A DNA stretch of 64,000 bases, taken from the NCBI GenBank assembly GCA_963774305.1, contig CAVZEM010000005.1, positions 186,001 to 250,000 of the forward strand, written 5' to 3'. Source of the stretch: DASUPK01 sp963774305. GTDB lineage: Bacteria > Actinomycetota > Thermoleophilia > Solirubrobacterales > 70-9. Under the pieces are notes generated by a model. The model did not search any database and was not told the origin of the DNA. It worked only from the letters and a program-made list of their open reading frames with translations. Every line of letters starts with the position of its first letter. Position 1 is the stretch's first letter. The position numbers and the translations under genes were made by a program. Below, piece by piece: positions 33,965 to 41,990 of this stretch.

Positions 33965-35011
33965 CTATACAGCGGCCGGGGCTGAAACCACGTCGTGCTC
34001 GATCAGGCTCTCGCCGGTCTCGGCGATCGTGTCGTCGATCGGTCGCGGCGTCCAGCCCAGGGTGGTCCGGGCTCTCTCGGATGACAGCTCGGAGCGCTTG
34101 CCGAGGCTGCCCACGATCGAGCGGATGCCGCCGTCGAACAGCGCCATCCCCCTGACGACGAAATCGGGGATCGTCCGAGTCGGCACCTTCGAGGCGCGCT
34201 CGCCGAGCCGGTCGCGGAGGATCTCGCCCGCCTCCGACATCCAGAGGAACTCGTTGACCGCGATGAAGCGCTTGCCGCCCGCCTCGGGCTTCGTCATCGT
34301 CAGGATCTCGAGGTCGGCGACATCCCTCACGTCGACGAAGCTGAAGCCGAGCCTCGGCATGCCCGGCATCCCCTTCAGGAGGCGTTCGATCGCCTGGATC
34401 GAGTAGGAGAGGTCGTCATTGAGGACGGGGCCGATGATCGCGCCCGGGTTCACCACGGCCAGCCGGTCCTCCGCGCCGCGCTGCTTGACCAGGTCCCACG
34501 CGGCTTGCTCGGCGATCGTCTTCGAGCGGACGTAGGGCGTCAGGCCCTCCTCGTCCGGGTCGGTCCAGTCCTCCTCGGTCAGGGTCTTCTTCTCGGCTCC
34601 CTTGGCGAGCCGGACCGCTGCGATCGAGGAGGTGACCACGGTGCGCTTCACCCCGTGGTCGAGGGCTTTGCCGAGGACCCGCACGGTTCCCTCACGGGCC
34701 GGAACGATCAGCTCGTCTGGGTCCTTGGGCTGCTTCGGCGGGAAGGGGGAGGCGACGTGGAGGACGTAGTCGCAGCCCTCGATTGCGTTGTCCCAATGGT
34801 CGTCGCTCATCAGCTCCGCCTGGTGCACAGTCAGCCGGCCGCCGGGGTCAACCTGCGACTCGACCGCAGCGTGAACATCGCGCTCGCGCGAGGGATTGCG
34901 AACTGTGGTCCTGACGCGGTAGCCGCGCCCGAGTAGGTCGATGATGCACCAGCCGGCCAGGAAGCCCGACCCGCCCGTGACTAGAACTGTCTTGCCGTCG
35001 CCCTCGGCCAT
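33965..35011 (-). CDS. NAD(P)-dependent epimerase / dihydroflavonol-reductase-like SDR
   Basis: Extended short-chain dehydrogenase (348 aa). Cofactor motif VTGGSGFLAGWCIIDLL near residue 10 (TGGxGFxA), catalytic YVRSK (Tyr-x3-Lys), and VVNPGAIIGPVLNDD typical of the dihydroflavonol 4-reductase/cinnamoyl-CoA-reductase-like group in bacteria. Substrate unknown. The first 31 bases overlap the 3' end of the upstream CFA-synthase gene, so both are probably transcribed together on the reverse strand. Confidence 0.9.
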   Translation of the reverse strand: MAEGDGKTVLVTGGSGFLAGWCIIDLLGRGYRVRTTVRNPSRERDVHAAVESQVDPGGRLTVHQAELMSDDHWDNAIEGCDYVLHVASPFPPKQPKDPDELIVPAREGTVRVLGKALDHGVKRTVVTSSIAAVRLAKGAEKKTLTEEDWTDPDEEGLTPYVRSKTIAEQAAWDLVKQRGAEDRLAVVNPGAIIGPVLNDDLSYSIQAIERLLKGMPGMPRLGFSFVDVRDVADLEILTMTKPEAGGKRFIAVNEFLWMSEAGEILRDRLGERASKVPTRTIPDFVVRGMALFDGGIRSIVGSLGKRSELSSERARTTLGWTPRPIDDTIAETGESLIEHDVVSAPAAV

Positions 35012-36225
35012 ACCTCGTCCGTGACCCTAGTCGAGTGTTGGGGCTTTGCGAACAGCACCTGCACATCCCGCAGTCGCCGCTCGCGGAAGCCAGCCTCGCT
35101 CATCGCGAGCCAGAGCGTCCACAGCCGCCGGAAGGGCTCGTCATAGCCGAGCTCCCCGGCGAGGTCCGAGTTGGCGATGAAGCGCTCGCGCCAGAGCTCG
35201 AGTGTGCGCGCGTAGTGCGCGCCGATCTCCTCCAGCCGGATCGTGCTCATGTCGGTCTCGCGGGCGATGGATCTCTGGATCACCTCGAGCGACGGCAGGC
35301 AGCCGCCGGGGAAGATGAGGGTGTTGGCGAAGCTCTTCGCCGCCTTCTCCGTCTCGTAGAGGCGGTCGTCGATCAGGATCGCCTGGAGGAAGAAGAGGCC
35401 ATCCGGCTCGAGCAGCTCCGAGCAGCGGCGGAAGAAGACGTCGAAGTAGTGCCAACCGACCGCTTCGATCATCTCCAGCGAGACGAGCTTCGTGTAGCGG
35501 CCTCGGAGGTCGCGGTAGTCCTCGAGCAGGACGGTGACGCGATCCTCGACGCCGGCGTCGCGGATCCTCCGCAGCGCACCCTCACGCTGCTCCTGGGAGA
35601 TCGTCGTGGTGGTCACCCGGCAGCCGTAGTTGGCCGCCGCGTGAGCCGCCATTGCTCCCCATCCCGTGCCGATCTCGAGCAGATGGTCGTCGGGCCCCAG
35701 CTCGAGGGCCTCGCAGATCCGCTCGAGGCGGTTCCGCTGGCCTTCGGCCAGGCTCGCCTCCGGGTGGGGGAAGACCGCCGACGAGTACATCATCGACTCG
35801 TCCAGGTAGAGGGCGAAGAGGTCGTTGCCGAGGTCGTAGTGGGCTGAGATGTGGCGTCGTGAGGCGCGCTTGCTGTTCCGAGGTACGCGCCAGAACGTCT
35901 TCTCGAGGGGGACGAGCAGGGGGTGGAGGCGGCGGCGCCAGGCGTCGAGCGAGCCGAGGTTCCGGCAGGCGATCCGGAGCAGCGCGACGAGGTCGTCGCA
36001 GTCCCAGAGCCGATCACGGTACGACTCGCCGAGGCCGACGCTGCCGCTGAGCAGTGCGCGCCAGAAGCCCGGCGAGTGGACCTCAACGGTTGCGGCCAGG
36101 TCCGCGCCAGGGTCGCCGAATCCCAGCGTCCCGCCCCCGGGCTCGACGAGCTCCAGCCGCCCTCCGCGGATCCGGGAGAAGGCCCCTAGAGCCAGTCGCC
36201 TGGCAGCTCCCTCGATGGCGGTCAT
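34981..36225 (-). CDS. Cyclopropane-fatty-acid-phospholipid synthase family methyltransferase
   Basis: SAM-dependent enzyme of the CFA synthase type that alkylates double bonds in membrane lipid acyl chains. 414 residues with N-terminal lipid-binding region (SVGLGESYRDRLWDCDDL), ISAHYDLGNDLFALYLDESM, motif I HLLEIGTGWGAMAAHAA and the catalytic-region YFDVFFRRCSELLEPDG. ATG 36225 lies eight bases after a reverse TAGGCT. It is divergent from trpF and followed by the overlapping SDR gene, which may work on the same or a related lipid product. Confidence 0.93.
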   Translation of the reverse strand: MTAIEGAARRLALGAFSRIRGGRLELVEPGGGTLGFGDPGADLAATVEVHSPGFWRALLSGSVGLGESYRDRLWDCDDLVALLRIACRNLGSLDAWRRRLHPLLVPLEKTFWRVPRNSKRASRRHISAHYDLGNDLFALYLDESMMYSSAVFPHPEASLAEGQRNRLERICEALELGPDDHLLEIGTGWGAMAAHAAANYGCRVTTTTISQEQREGALRRIRDAGVEDRVTVLLEDYRDLRGRYTKLVSLEMIEAVGWHYFDVFFRRCSELLEPDGLFFLQAILIDDRLYETEKAAKSFANTLIFPGGCLPSLEVIQRSIARETDMSTIRLEEIGAHYARTLELWRERFIANSDLAGELGYDEPFRRLWTLWLAMSEAGFRERRLRDVQVLFAKPQHSTRVTDEVWPRATARQF

Positions 36226-36233
36226 CGACCCTC

Positions 36234-36239
36234 AGCCTA
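36234..36239 (-). promoter_or_regulatory. -10 element of the CFA-synthase gene, leaderless type
   Basis: Reverse-strand TAGGCT, eight bases before the ATG. Confidence 0.55.
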
Positions 36240-36282
36240 TGCCCCAGAACGCCGGCTCGCATGGGAAAACGGTGATTCCGCC

Positions 36283-36288
36283 TACCCT
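36283..36288 (+). promoter_or_regulatory. -10 element of the trpFBA operon, leaderless type
   Basis: TACCCT, six bases before the trpF ATG at 36295; no Shine-Dalgarno and no leader. Confidence 0.6.
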
Positions 36289-36294
36289 TGACGC

Positions 36295-36942
36295 ATGACC
36301 AAGGTCAAGGTCTGCGGGATGACCAGCCTCGCCGACGCCGAGCACGCGGCGAGCCATGGCGCCTGGGCGATCGGCCTGATCCACCATCCGGACAGCCCAC
36401 GCTACGTGGCGCCGGACGTGGCGGAGGAGATCGGCGCCGCCCTGAAGAGGCGGTGCGAGATCGCCGGAGTGTTCGTCAACTCGACCCTGGATGAGGTGAT
36501 CGACGCCGCCGAGCGCGAGAACCTGACGCTGCTCCAGTTCCATGGCGAGGAGGGACCGTCGTTCTGTGTCGAGGCGCGGCGCCGAACCGGCGCCAAGGTG
36601 ATCAAGGCGATGCGCATCAAGAGCGCCGCGGATGTCCAGGCGGCCGAGGCGTTCCGGACGGACTTTCACCTCTTCGACGCGTACTGGCACGGGATCCACG
36701 GCGGCACCGGGAAGAGCTTCGATTGGGACCTGGTGGCGAAGCGCCGCTCGAGGGTCCCGATGATCCTCGCGGGCGGACTGAACGCCGAGAACGTCGCGAA
36801 CGCGATCGAGCTGGTGAAGCCGTACGCCGTGGACGTCGTCAGCGGCGTCGAGACAGAGCCCGGCCGAAAGGACCACGCCAAGGTCGAGGCCTTCCTCGCC
36901 GCCGCAGGCGTCGAGCAGCCCTCCCAGGTGACGACGTCGTGA
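36295..36942 (+). CDS. trpF: Phosphoribosylanthranilate isomerase
   Basis: TIM-barrel isomerase of tryptophan synthesis. Starts TKVKVCGMTSLADAEHA with the catalytic Cys, has VGVF-type strand EIAGVFVNSTLDEV, LLQFHGEEGPSF, and the catalytic Asp region HLFDAYWHGIHGGTGKSFDW, closing with AGGLNAENVANAIE. 215 residues. GTGA overlap with trpB. A separate TrpF excludes a PriA-only (HisA/TrpF dual) route as the sole source of this activity. Confidence 0.95.
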   Translation: MTKVKVCGMTSLADAEHAASHGAWAIGLIHHPDSPRYVAPDVAEEIGAALKRRCEIAGVFVNSTLDEVIDAAERENLTLLQFHGEEGPSFCVEARRRTGAKVIKAMRIKSAADVQAAEAFRTDFHLFDAYWHGIHGGTGKSFDWDLVAKRRSRVPMILAGGLNAENVANAIELVKPYAVDVVSGVETEPGRKDHAKVEAFLAAAGVEQPSQVTTS

Positions 36943-38114
36943 GCGCGGCAGTCGAGCAGCGCTTCGGCCCCTACGGCGGCCGGTTCGTCCCGGAGACCCT
37001 GATCGCGGCGCTCGACGAGCTCAGCGCCGCCTGGGCCGAGGCTCGCGAGGACGAGGGCTTCCAGACGCAGCTCTCGGTCCTGCTGCGTGACTTCGTCGGC
37101 CGCCCGACGCCTCTCTACCTGGCGGAGAGGCTGTCCGAGCGCGTCGGCCGCCGGGTCTATCTGAAGCGCGAGGACCTCGCCCATACCGGCGCCCACAAGA
37201 TCAACAACGCAGTCGGCCAGGCCCTGCTCGCCCGCCGGATGGGAAAGACCAGGGTGATCGCCGAGACCGGGGCGGGGCAGCACGGCGTCGCGACCGCCAC
37301 CGCCTGCGCGCTCTTCGGCCTCGAGTGTGCCGTCTACATGGGCAGCGAGGACATCAGGCGCCAGGCCCCCAACGTGGAGCGCATGCGGCTGCTCGGCACC
37401 GAGGTGATCCCGGTGGAGGCAGGGGCCCGGACGCTGAAGGAGGCGGTCAGCGCCGCGATCCGCGACTGGGTCGCCTCCGTCGAGAACACCCACTACGTGA
37501 TCGGCTCGGTGGTGGGGCCCGCGCCGTACCCGGCGCTCGTCCGCGACCTCCAGCGGGTGATCGGCGATGAGGCGCGCGCCCAGGCTCTCGAGGCCGAGGG
37601 CTCGTTGCCGACCCGTGTCATCGCCTGCGTCGGCGGAGGTTCCAACGCGATCGGCAGCTTCCACGCCTTCCTCGACGACCCGGTCGAGCTGATCGGAGTC
37701 GAGGCCGCCGGGGAGGGGCTCGAAAGCGGCCACCACGGCGCCTCCCTCGGCGCCGGAACGACCGGCGTATTGCACGGAGCCCTCTCATCGGTTCTCGCCG
37801 ACGAGGAGGGGCAGATCGTCGAGGCTCATTCGGTCTCCGCCGGGCTCGACTACCCCGGGGTCGGACCCGAGCACGCTCACCTGCGCGACTCGGGCCGCGC
37901 CACCTACGAGTCGGCCACCGACGGGGAGGCGCTGCGGGCCTTTCGAGAGCTCGCCCGGCTGGAGGGGATCATCCCCGCACTCGAGCCCTCGCATGCGATC
38001 GCGTGGTTGCTCGAGAACGGCGGGGGAAAGGGCTTCGACGTCCTCACCCTGAGCGGCCGCGGCGACAAGGACATGGACGAGGTGACGGCAAAGCTCGCCG
38101 AGCTCGATGGCTGA
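36939..38114 (+). CDS. trpB: Tryptophan synthase beta chain
   Basis: PLP enzyme condensing indole and serine. GTG start in the trpF stop (GTGA) gives a 391-residue protein beginning SAAVEQRFGPYGGRFVPE. PLP lysine K87 lies in HTGAHKINNA. GAGQHGVATATACALFG, the phosphate-binding CVGGGSNAIG and the closing TLSGRGDKDM are standard TrpB1. The stop overlaps trpA by eight bases. Confidence 0.97.
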   Translation: MSAAVEQRFGPYGGRFVPETLIAALDELSAAWAEAREDEGFQTQLSVLLRDFVGRPTPLYLAERLSERVGRRVYLKREDLAHTGAHKINNAVGQALLARRMGKTRVIAETGAGQHGVATATACALFGLECAVYMGSEDIRRQAPNVERMRLLGTEVIPVEAGARTLKEAVSAAIRDWVASVENTHYVIGSVVGPAPYPALVRDLQRVIGDEARAQALEAEGSLPTRVIACVGGGSNAIGSFHAFLDDPVELIGVEAAGEGLESGHHGASLGAGTTGVLHGALSSVLADEEGQIVEAHSVSAGLDYPGVGPEHAHLRDSGRATYESATDGEALRAFRELARLEGIIPALEPSHAIAWLLENGGGKGFDVLTLSGRGDKDMDEVTAKLAELDG

Positions 38115-38913
38115 GGCCACCACCACCTCCATCGAGGGCGCCTTTGCGGCCGCGCGCGAGCAGGGCCGCGCCGCCCTGATGCCCTATCTGATGGGCGGCT
38201 TTCCCGACCAGGAGACCGCCACCGCGGTGGCCCGGGCCTACGCGGATGCGGGCGCCGACCTGATCGAGCTCGGCGTTCCCTTCTCCGACCCGCTCGCCGA
38301 TGGGCCAACCATCCACGCCGCCGACACCGCGGCCCTGGCTGCCGGAGCGACACTCGAGACCGTGCTCGAGACCTGCGCAGCGGTGGCGGATCGGATTCCG
38401 GTCGCGCTCATGTGTTACGCGAACATGATCCTGGCGAGGGGCGTCGAGCGGTTCGGCGGGCTCGCCGCCGAGGCCGGCGCGGCGGGCGTGATCGTCCCCG
38501 ACCTGCCGCTCGAGGAGCAGGGCGCGATCGCCGAGTCGCTGGGTGCCCACGGCCTGGCCCTGATCCCGTTGATGGCGCCCACGACACCGCCGGAGCGCCG
38601 CGCGCGGATCTGCGCCGGAGCGCACGGATTCGTCTACCTGGTCTCCACGGTGGGCGTGACCGGGGAGCGCGCGGAGCTGGCGCCCGAGCTCACTGACCTG
38701 ATCGCGGTGGCCAAGGAGGAGGCGAACGTCCCCGTGGCCGTCGGCTTCGGAATCTCGACACCCGAGCAGGCCGCGACCGTCGGCGGGCTCGCCGACGGCG
38801 TCATCATCGGGACCAGGCTCGTCCGGGCGGTTGCCGATGCGGCCGATCGTGACGCGGCGGTCGACGCGGCCGGCGAGTTCCTGCGCGAAACCCGCGCCGC
38901 CCTCGCCAGATAG
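38107..38913 (+). CDS. trpA: Tryptophan synthase alpha chain
   Basis: Cleaves indole-3-glycerol phosphate and channels indole to TrpB. Motifs: LMPYLMGGFPDQETA, the catalytic Glu/Asp in LIELGVPFSDPLADGPTIH, and GVTGERAELAPEL with GFGISTPEQA. 268 residues. Its TAG stop is part of the -10 hexamer (TAGGCT) of a following 54-residue membrane-protein gene. Confidence 0.97.
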   Translation: MAEATTTSIEGAFAAAREQGRAALMPYLMGGFPDQETATAVARAYADAGADLIELGVPFSDPLADGPTIHAADTAALAAGATLETVLETCAAVADRIPVALMCYANMILARGVERFGGLAAEAGAAGVIVPDLPLEEQGAIAESLGAHGLALIPLMAPTTPPERRARICAGAHGFVYLVSTVGVTGERAELAPELTDLIAVAKEEANVPVAVGFGISTPEQAATVGGLADGVIIGTRLVRAVADAADRDAAVDAAGEFLRETRAALAR

Positions 38914-38916
38914 GCT
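38911..38916 (+). promoter_or_regulatory. Possible -10 element for the 54-aa membrane-protein gene
   Basis: TAGGCT, eight bases before GTG 38925. Its first three bases are the trpA stop codon. Confidence 0.4.
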
Positions 38917-38924
38917 TCCGGGCC

Positions 38925-39089
38925 GTGCAGGTAGTCCTCTTCACAGTTCTCGGCGCATGCGTGATGGTGATCGCCTACGCCCTCGGCGTGCCGGGTCCGG
39001 TCGACGCGATCCTCTTCCTCGGCGGGGTCTTCACCGGCGCTCTCCTGCGCTACGCCCAGCCGATCATCGACTGGCTGACCCGCCCGTAA
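38925..39089 (+). CDS. Small membrane protein after trpA (54 aa)
   Basis: GTG-started frame MQVVLFTVLGACVMVIAYAL ... VDAILFLGGVFTGALLRYAQ ... IIDWLTRP ending at TAA. Two hydrophobic helices (about residues 3-21 and 27-43) separated by GVPGPVD. Small two-helix proteins at the end of trp clusters are common in actinobacteria, but I know no assigned function. It is either the last trpFBA cistron (11 bases after the trpA stop) or separately transcribed from TAGGCT. Confidence 0.65.
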   Translation: MQVVLFTVLGACVMVIAYALGVPGPVDAILFLGGVFTGALLRYAQPIIDWLTRP

Positions 39090-39099
39090 CGCCGGCTGC

Positions 39100-39339
39100 C
39101 TAGCTCCCGCCCCTGACACGCCGCACCAGGTCGCGGAAGGTCGAGAGCTCCGCGGTGGTCAGGGCGTCAAACCCAGGCTGGCGGCGCTCGATGCAGCCGG
39201 CGAGCGCGACCTTCGTCTTCCGTCCTTCGGCGGTGAGCGAGACGAGCCGCTTGCGGCGATCACGCGGAGCCGGCTTCCGCCGCACCAGGCCGCGGCGCTC
39301 GAGCTTCGTCAACAGGGTCGAGGCGTTCGCAGGATCCAC
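39100..39339 (-). pseudogene. MarR-family regulator remnant, 5' truncated
   Basis: Encodes only the recognition helix and wing of a MarR regulator (DPANASTLLTKLERRGLVRR, DRRKRLVSLTAEGRKTK) plus the C-terminal helix. A full MarR needs about 60 more N-terminal residues for the dimerisation helices. Upstream the frame reads degenerate sequence (RIRIQSAQPTRSTRGLG) and hits a TAG at 39410-39412, which lies in the promoter of the next gene. The N-terminal part therefore seems to have been lost, and the protein is unlikely to dimerise normally. Confidence 0.6.
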
Positions 39340-39409
39340 GCCCAGCCCGCGTGTACTCCGGGTCGGCTGGGCGCTCTGGATGCGAATGCGGCCCCGGCGC
39401 TCCCCGGCC

Positions 39410-39415
39410 TAGGCT
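39410..39415 (+). promoter_or_regulatory. -10 element of the trmO-like gene, leaderless type
   Basis: TAGGCT, six bases before ATG 39422; no Shine-Dalgarno. Confidence 0.6.
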
Positions 39416-39421
39416 TTCCCC

Positions 39422-39844
39422 ATGACTGCTGGGCGCAGCTACGAGCTGACGGCGATCGGCCGGGTCGAGTCGCCTCTGACCGACCCAGGGTCAGCGCCCA
39501 AGCAGGGCGACGAGGGTGCGCCAGATGCGTGGCTGGTCTTCGAGGGCGACGTGCTGGAGGGGCTCCTGGACATCGAGCCCGGCGATGAGCTCCTCGTCCT
39601 CACCTGGCTGGACCGTGCCGACCGCGACGTGCTCGTGGTCCATCCGCGCGGCGACACCTCGCGGCCGCCCGCCGGAGTCTTCGCGACCCGCTCGCCGCAC
39701 CGGCCGAATCCGATCGGCCTCCATCGGGTCGCCGTCGTGGAGGTGGAGGGAGAGCGGATCAAGGTTCGCGACCTGGAGGCCCTGGACGGAACGCCGATCG
39801 TCGACGTCAAGCCCGTCCTGAGTGCCGACCTCTCCGAGCGCTGA
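39422..39844 (+). CDS. TrmO/TsaA-family tRNA methyltransferase-like protein
   Basis: Member of the YaeB/TsaA/VirR fold; the characterised member TrmO makes N6-methyl-t6A37 in tRNA-Thr using SAM. The family core ATRSPHRPNPIGLHRVAV and the closing LDGTPIVDVKPVL are present, as is the N-terminal AIGRVESPL. 140 residues, the single-domain actinobacterial size, without the extra C-terminal domain of E. coli TrmO, so the substrate may differ. Leaderless promoter. Confidence 0.88.
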   Translation: MTAGRSYELTAIGRVESPLTDPGSAPKQGDEGAPDAWLVFEGDVLEGLLDIEPGDELLVLTWLDRADRDVLVVHPRGDTSRPPAGVFATRSPHRPNPIGLHRVAVVEVEGERIKVRDLEALDGTPIVDVKPVLSADLSER

Positions 39845-39862
39845 CCGCAGCTGCCGCACAGG

Positions 39863-39868
39863 TAGATT
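39863..39868 (+). promoter_or_regulatory. -10 element of the phosphofructokinase gene, leaderless type
   Basis: TAGATT, six bases before GTG 39875. Confidence 0.6.
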
Positions 39869-39874
39869 GATCGC

Positions 39875-40900
39875 GTGCGGATCGGCGTACTCAACGGTGG
39901 AGGCGACTGCCCCGGGCTGAACGCGGTCATTCGCGCCATCGTGCGCAAGGGGGCTGCGGAGTACGGCCATGAGTTCGTCGGCTATCGCAACGGCTGGGCC
40001 GGGCCCCTCGAGCGCCTCAGCTCACCACTTGGGATTCCTGAGGTTCGGGGGATCCTGCCGCGCGGCGGCACGATCCTCGGTTCTTCGCGGACCAATCCAT
40101 TCAAGGAGGAAGGCGGCCCCCAGCGCCTCGCCGACAACCTGAAGGCCGACGGGGTGGACGGCCTGATCGCGATTGGCGGTGAGGACACGCTCGGGGCGGC
40201 CGCCAAGCTCCACGAGGAGGGCGTCCACGTCGTCGGAGTGCCGAAGACAATCGACAACGACCTCTCCGCCACCGACTACACCTTCGGCTTCGACACCGCC
40301 GTCAACATCGCGATGGCGGCCATCGACAGGCTCCACACGACCGCTGAGAGCCACAAGCGGACTCTGATCTGCGAGGTGATGGGCCGCCATGCCGGCTGGA
40401 TCGCCTTCCACGCCGGCCTGTCGGGCGGCGCCAACGTGATCCTGATCCCCGAGATCGAGTTCGACCTGGACAGGGTCTGCGAGTACATCGTTCGCCGCTT
40501 CGAGAGCCACTACTCGCCGATTGTCGTGGTCGCTGAGGGGGCGGTCCCCAAAGGCGGCATGCCGTCGGGCGACGGCGCCCCGACCGACGCCTTCGGACAC
40601 GCCCGCCTCGGCGGGATCGCGAACTGGCTCGAGGGCGAGATTGAGCAGCGCACCGGCCACGAGGCTCGCGCGACGGTCCTCGGGCATGTTCAGCGAGGCG
40701 GCACGCCGACGGCGTTCGACCGCGTGCTCGCCACCCGCTTCGGCCTCCACGCGATCGACGCCGCTCACGAGGGGCAGTGGGGCAAGATGACCGCGCTCCG
40801 CAGCACCGACATCGAGCTGGTCGACCTCTCGGAAGCGACCGCCGAGCTGAAGACGGTTCCGGAGTCGCTCTACCGCGAGGCCGAGGTCTTCTTCGGCTAG
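39875..40900 (+). CDS. 6-phosphofructokinase, PPi-dependent type
   Basis: Phosphorylates fructose 6-phosphate. 341 residues with GGGDCPGLNAVIRAIVRK at the N-terminus and VMGRHAGWIAFHAGLSGG. Two positions decide the phosphoryl donor: GGEDT has Asp at 104 and PKTIDND has Lys at 124 (numbering coincides with E. coli PfkA, which has Gly at both). This pair is the established hallmark of pyrophosphate-dependent enzymes, as in Amycolatopsis. The reaction would then be reversible, serving glycolysis and gluconeogenesis. GTG start, leaderless promoter. Confidence 0.9.
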   Translation: MRIGVLNGGGDCPGLNAVIRAIVRKGAAEYGHEFVGYRNGWAGPLERLSSPLGIPEVRGILPRGGTILGSSRTNPFKEEGGPQRLADNLKADGVDGLIAIGGEDTLGAAAKLHEEGVHVVGVPKTIDNDLSATDYTFGFDTAVNIAMAAIDRLHTTAESHKRTLICEVMGRHAGWIAFHAGLSGGANVILIPEIEFDLDRVCEYIVRRFESHYSPIVVVAEGAVPKGGMPSGDGAPTDAFGHARLGGIANWLEGEIEQRTGHEARATVLGHVQRGGTPTAFDRVLATRFGLHAIDAAHEGQWGKMTALRSTDIELVDLSEATAELKTVPESLYREAEVFFG

Positions 40901-40907
40901 TGCGCTG

Positions 40908-41990
40908 ATGCCCCGCTTGGCGCTCGCCGCGCTGCTGCTCGCTGTTGTCATCGCCGGCTGCGGCATCGCCGGGAGCGCGAAGATCGAGGCGCCCGTCAGC
41001 GTCTATTTCAGCCTGCCGCTGACCGGTCCGCGCGGGATTGACGGGCGGGACGCGGCGGACGGCGCGCGGCTGGCGTTGGAGCAGGCGCAGGGCAGGGCCG
41101 GCTCGATCGAGGTCCGGGCGACCTATCTCGACGATGCCAAGGGGAAGGTCTGGGATCCCGTGGCGGTCGGAGCCAACGCCCGCCAGGCCGCCCAGGACTC
41201 ATCCGCGGCCGCCTACATCGGAGAGCTTGACTCCGAGCCGACTCGCGCCTCGATGCCCATCACGAACGACGCCGGGCTCCTGCAGGTCTCACCCGGCGCG
41301 GGCGGGGTGGACCTGACCCAGCCCGCGGCCGGCTATCCGAACTCCCCCGACCGCTACCGGCCCTCTGGCGCACCCAGCTTCGCCCGGACGGTTCCGGCTG
41401 ACGATGTGGTCGTCGATGCGGCCGCGAACTGGGCGTCGGAGCTCGGTGCCACCCGGGCCGCGGTGACCTCGGACGGCTCGGCCTTCCAGAACCTGGCCGC
41501 CTCCGAATTCAAGTCCGCTGCCACCGAGCACGGCATCCAGGTCATGCCCGGCAAACCGCCCTCCGAGGTCGCCGTGGCCGCGAATACAGGCAATCAGGCC
41601 GTCTACGAGCCCGGGCCGCAGCGGTTGAGCCTCTACAGACGTGCGCCCGGCACATACTCCGTCAGCGCCGAGCTCGATCCGAAGCTGCTCCCGGACAAGA
41701 ACTTCGACACCCTGTTCGCGCGGCGTTATCACCGCGGCCCCGGTGTCTACGCCGCCTATGGCTACGAGGCCATGGGCCTCGTCCTGCAGGCGATCTCCGG
41801 AGCCGGGACCGACGCATCGTCGTTCAGAGACAACGTCCGCAACGGCGTCTTCGGCGCACAGCGTGACGGCACCGCGCTGGGCAGCTACTCGATCACGTCG
41901 GATGGCGACACGACCGAATGCGCGATCCAGCGCTACCGGCTCCGCGGAACGCTTCGCGTTCCGCTCGGCGCGCCCTGCCCGCCGCACTAG
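40908..41990 (+). CDS. Lipoprotein of the branched-chain amino-acid (Leu/Ile/Val) binding-protein type
   Basis: Periplasmic-binding-protein fold type I, 360 residues. The lipobox AVVIAGC places the lipidated Cys at residue 18. N-terminal VYFSLPLTGPRGIDGRDAAD and ARLALEQAQGRAGSIEVRAT match LivJ-like receptors; AAYIGELDSEPTRASMPITN and VYAAYGYEAMGLVLQAI complete the fold. No permease or ATPase is nearby, so it is an orphan receptor or sensor. It begins seven bases after the pfk stop and probably shares its transcript. The last four bases overlap the convergent esterase stop. Confidence 0.82.
   Translation: MPRLALAALLLAVVIAGCGIAGSAKIEAPVSVYFSLPLTGPRGIDGRDAADGARLALEQAQGRAGSIEVRATYLDDAKGKVWDPVAVGANARQAAQDSSAAAYIGELDSEPTRASMPITNDAGLLQVSPGAGGVDLTQPAAGYPNSPDRYRPSGAPSFARTVPADDVVVDAAANWASELGATRAAVTSDGSAFQNLAASEFKSAATEHGIQVMPGKPPSEVAVAANTGNQAVYEPGPQRLSLYRRAPGTYSVSAELDPKLLPDKNFDTLFARRYHRGPGVYAAYGYEAMGLVLQAISGAGTDASSFRDNVRNGVFGAQRDGTALGSYSITSDGDTTECAIQRYRLRGTLRVPLGAPCPPH

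Noticed and set aside
33965..36225. CFA synthase plus SDR as a mycolic-acid or natural-product cluster
   Set aside because: Only two genes are linked; no polyketide synthase, acyl-carrier or further lipid genes are nearby, so a cluster call would be unsupported.
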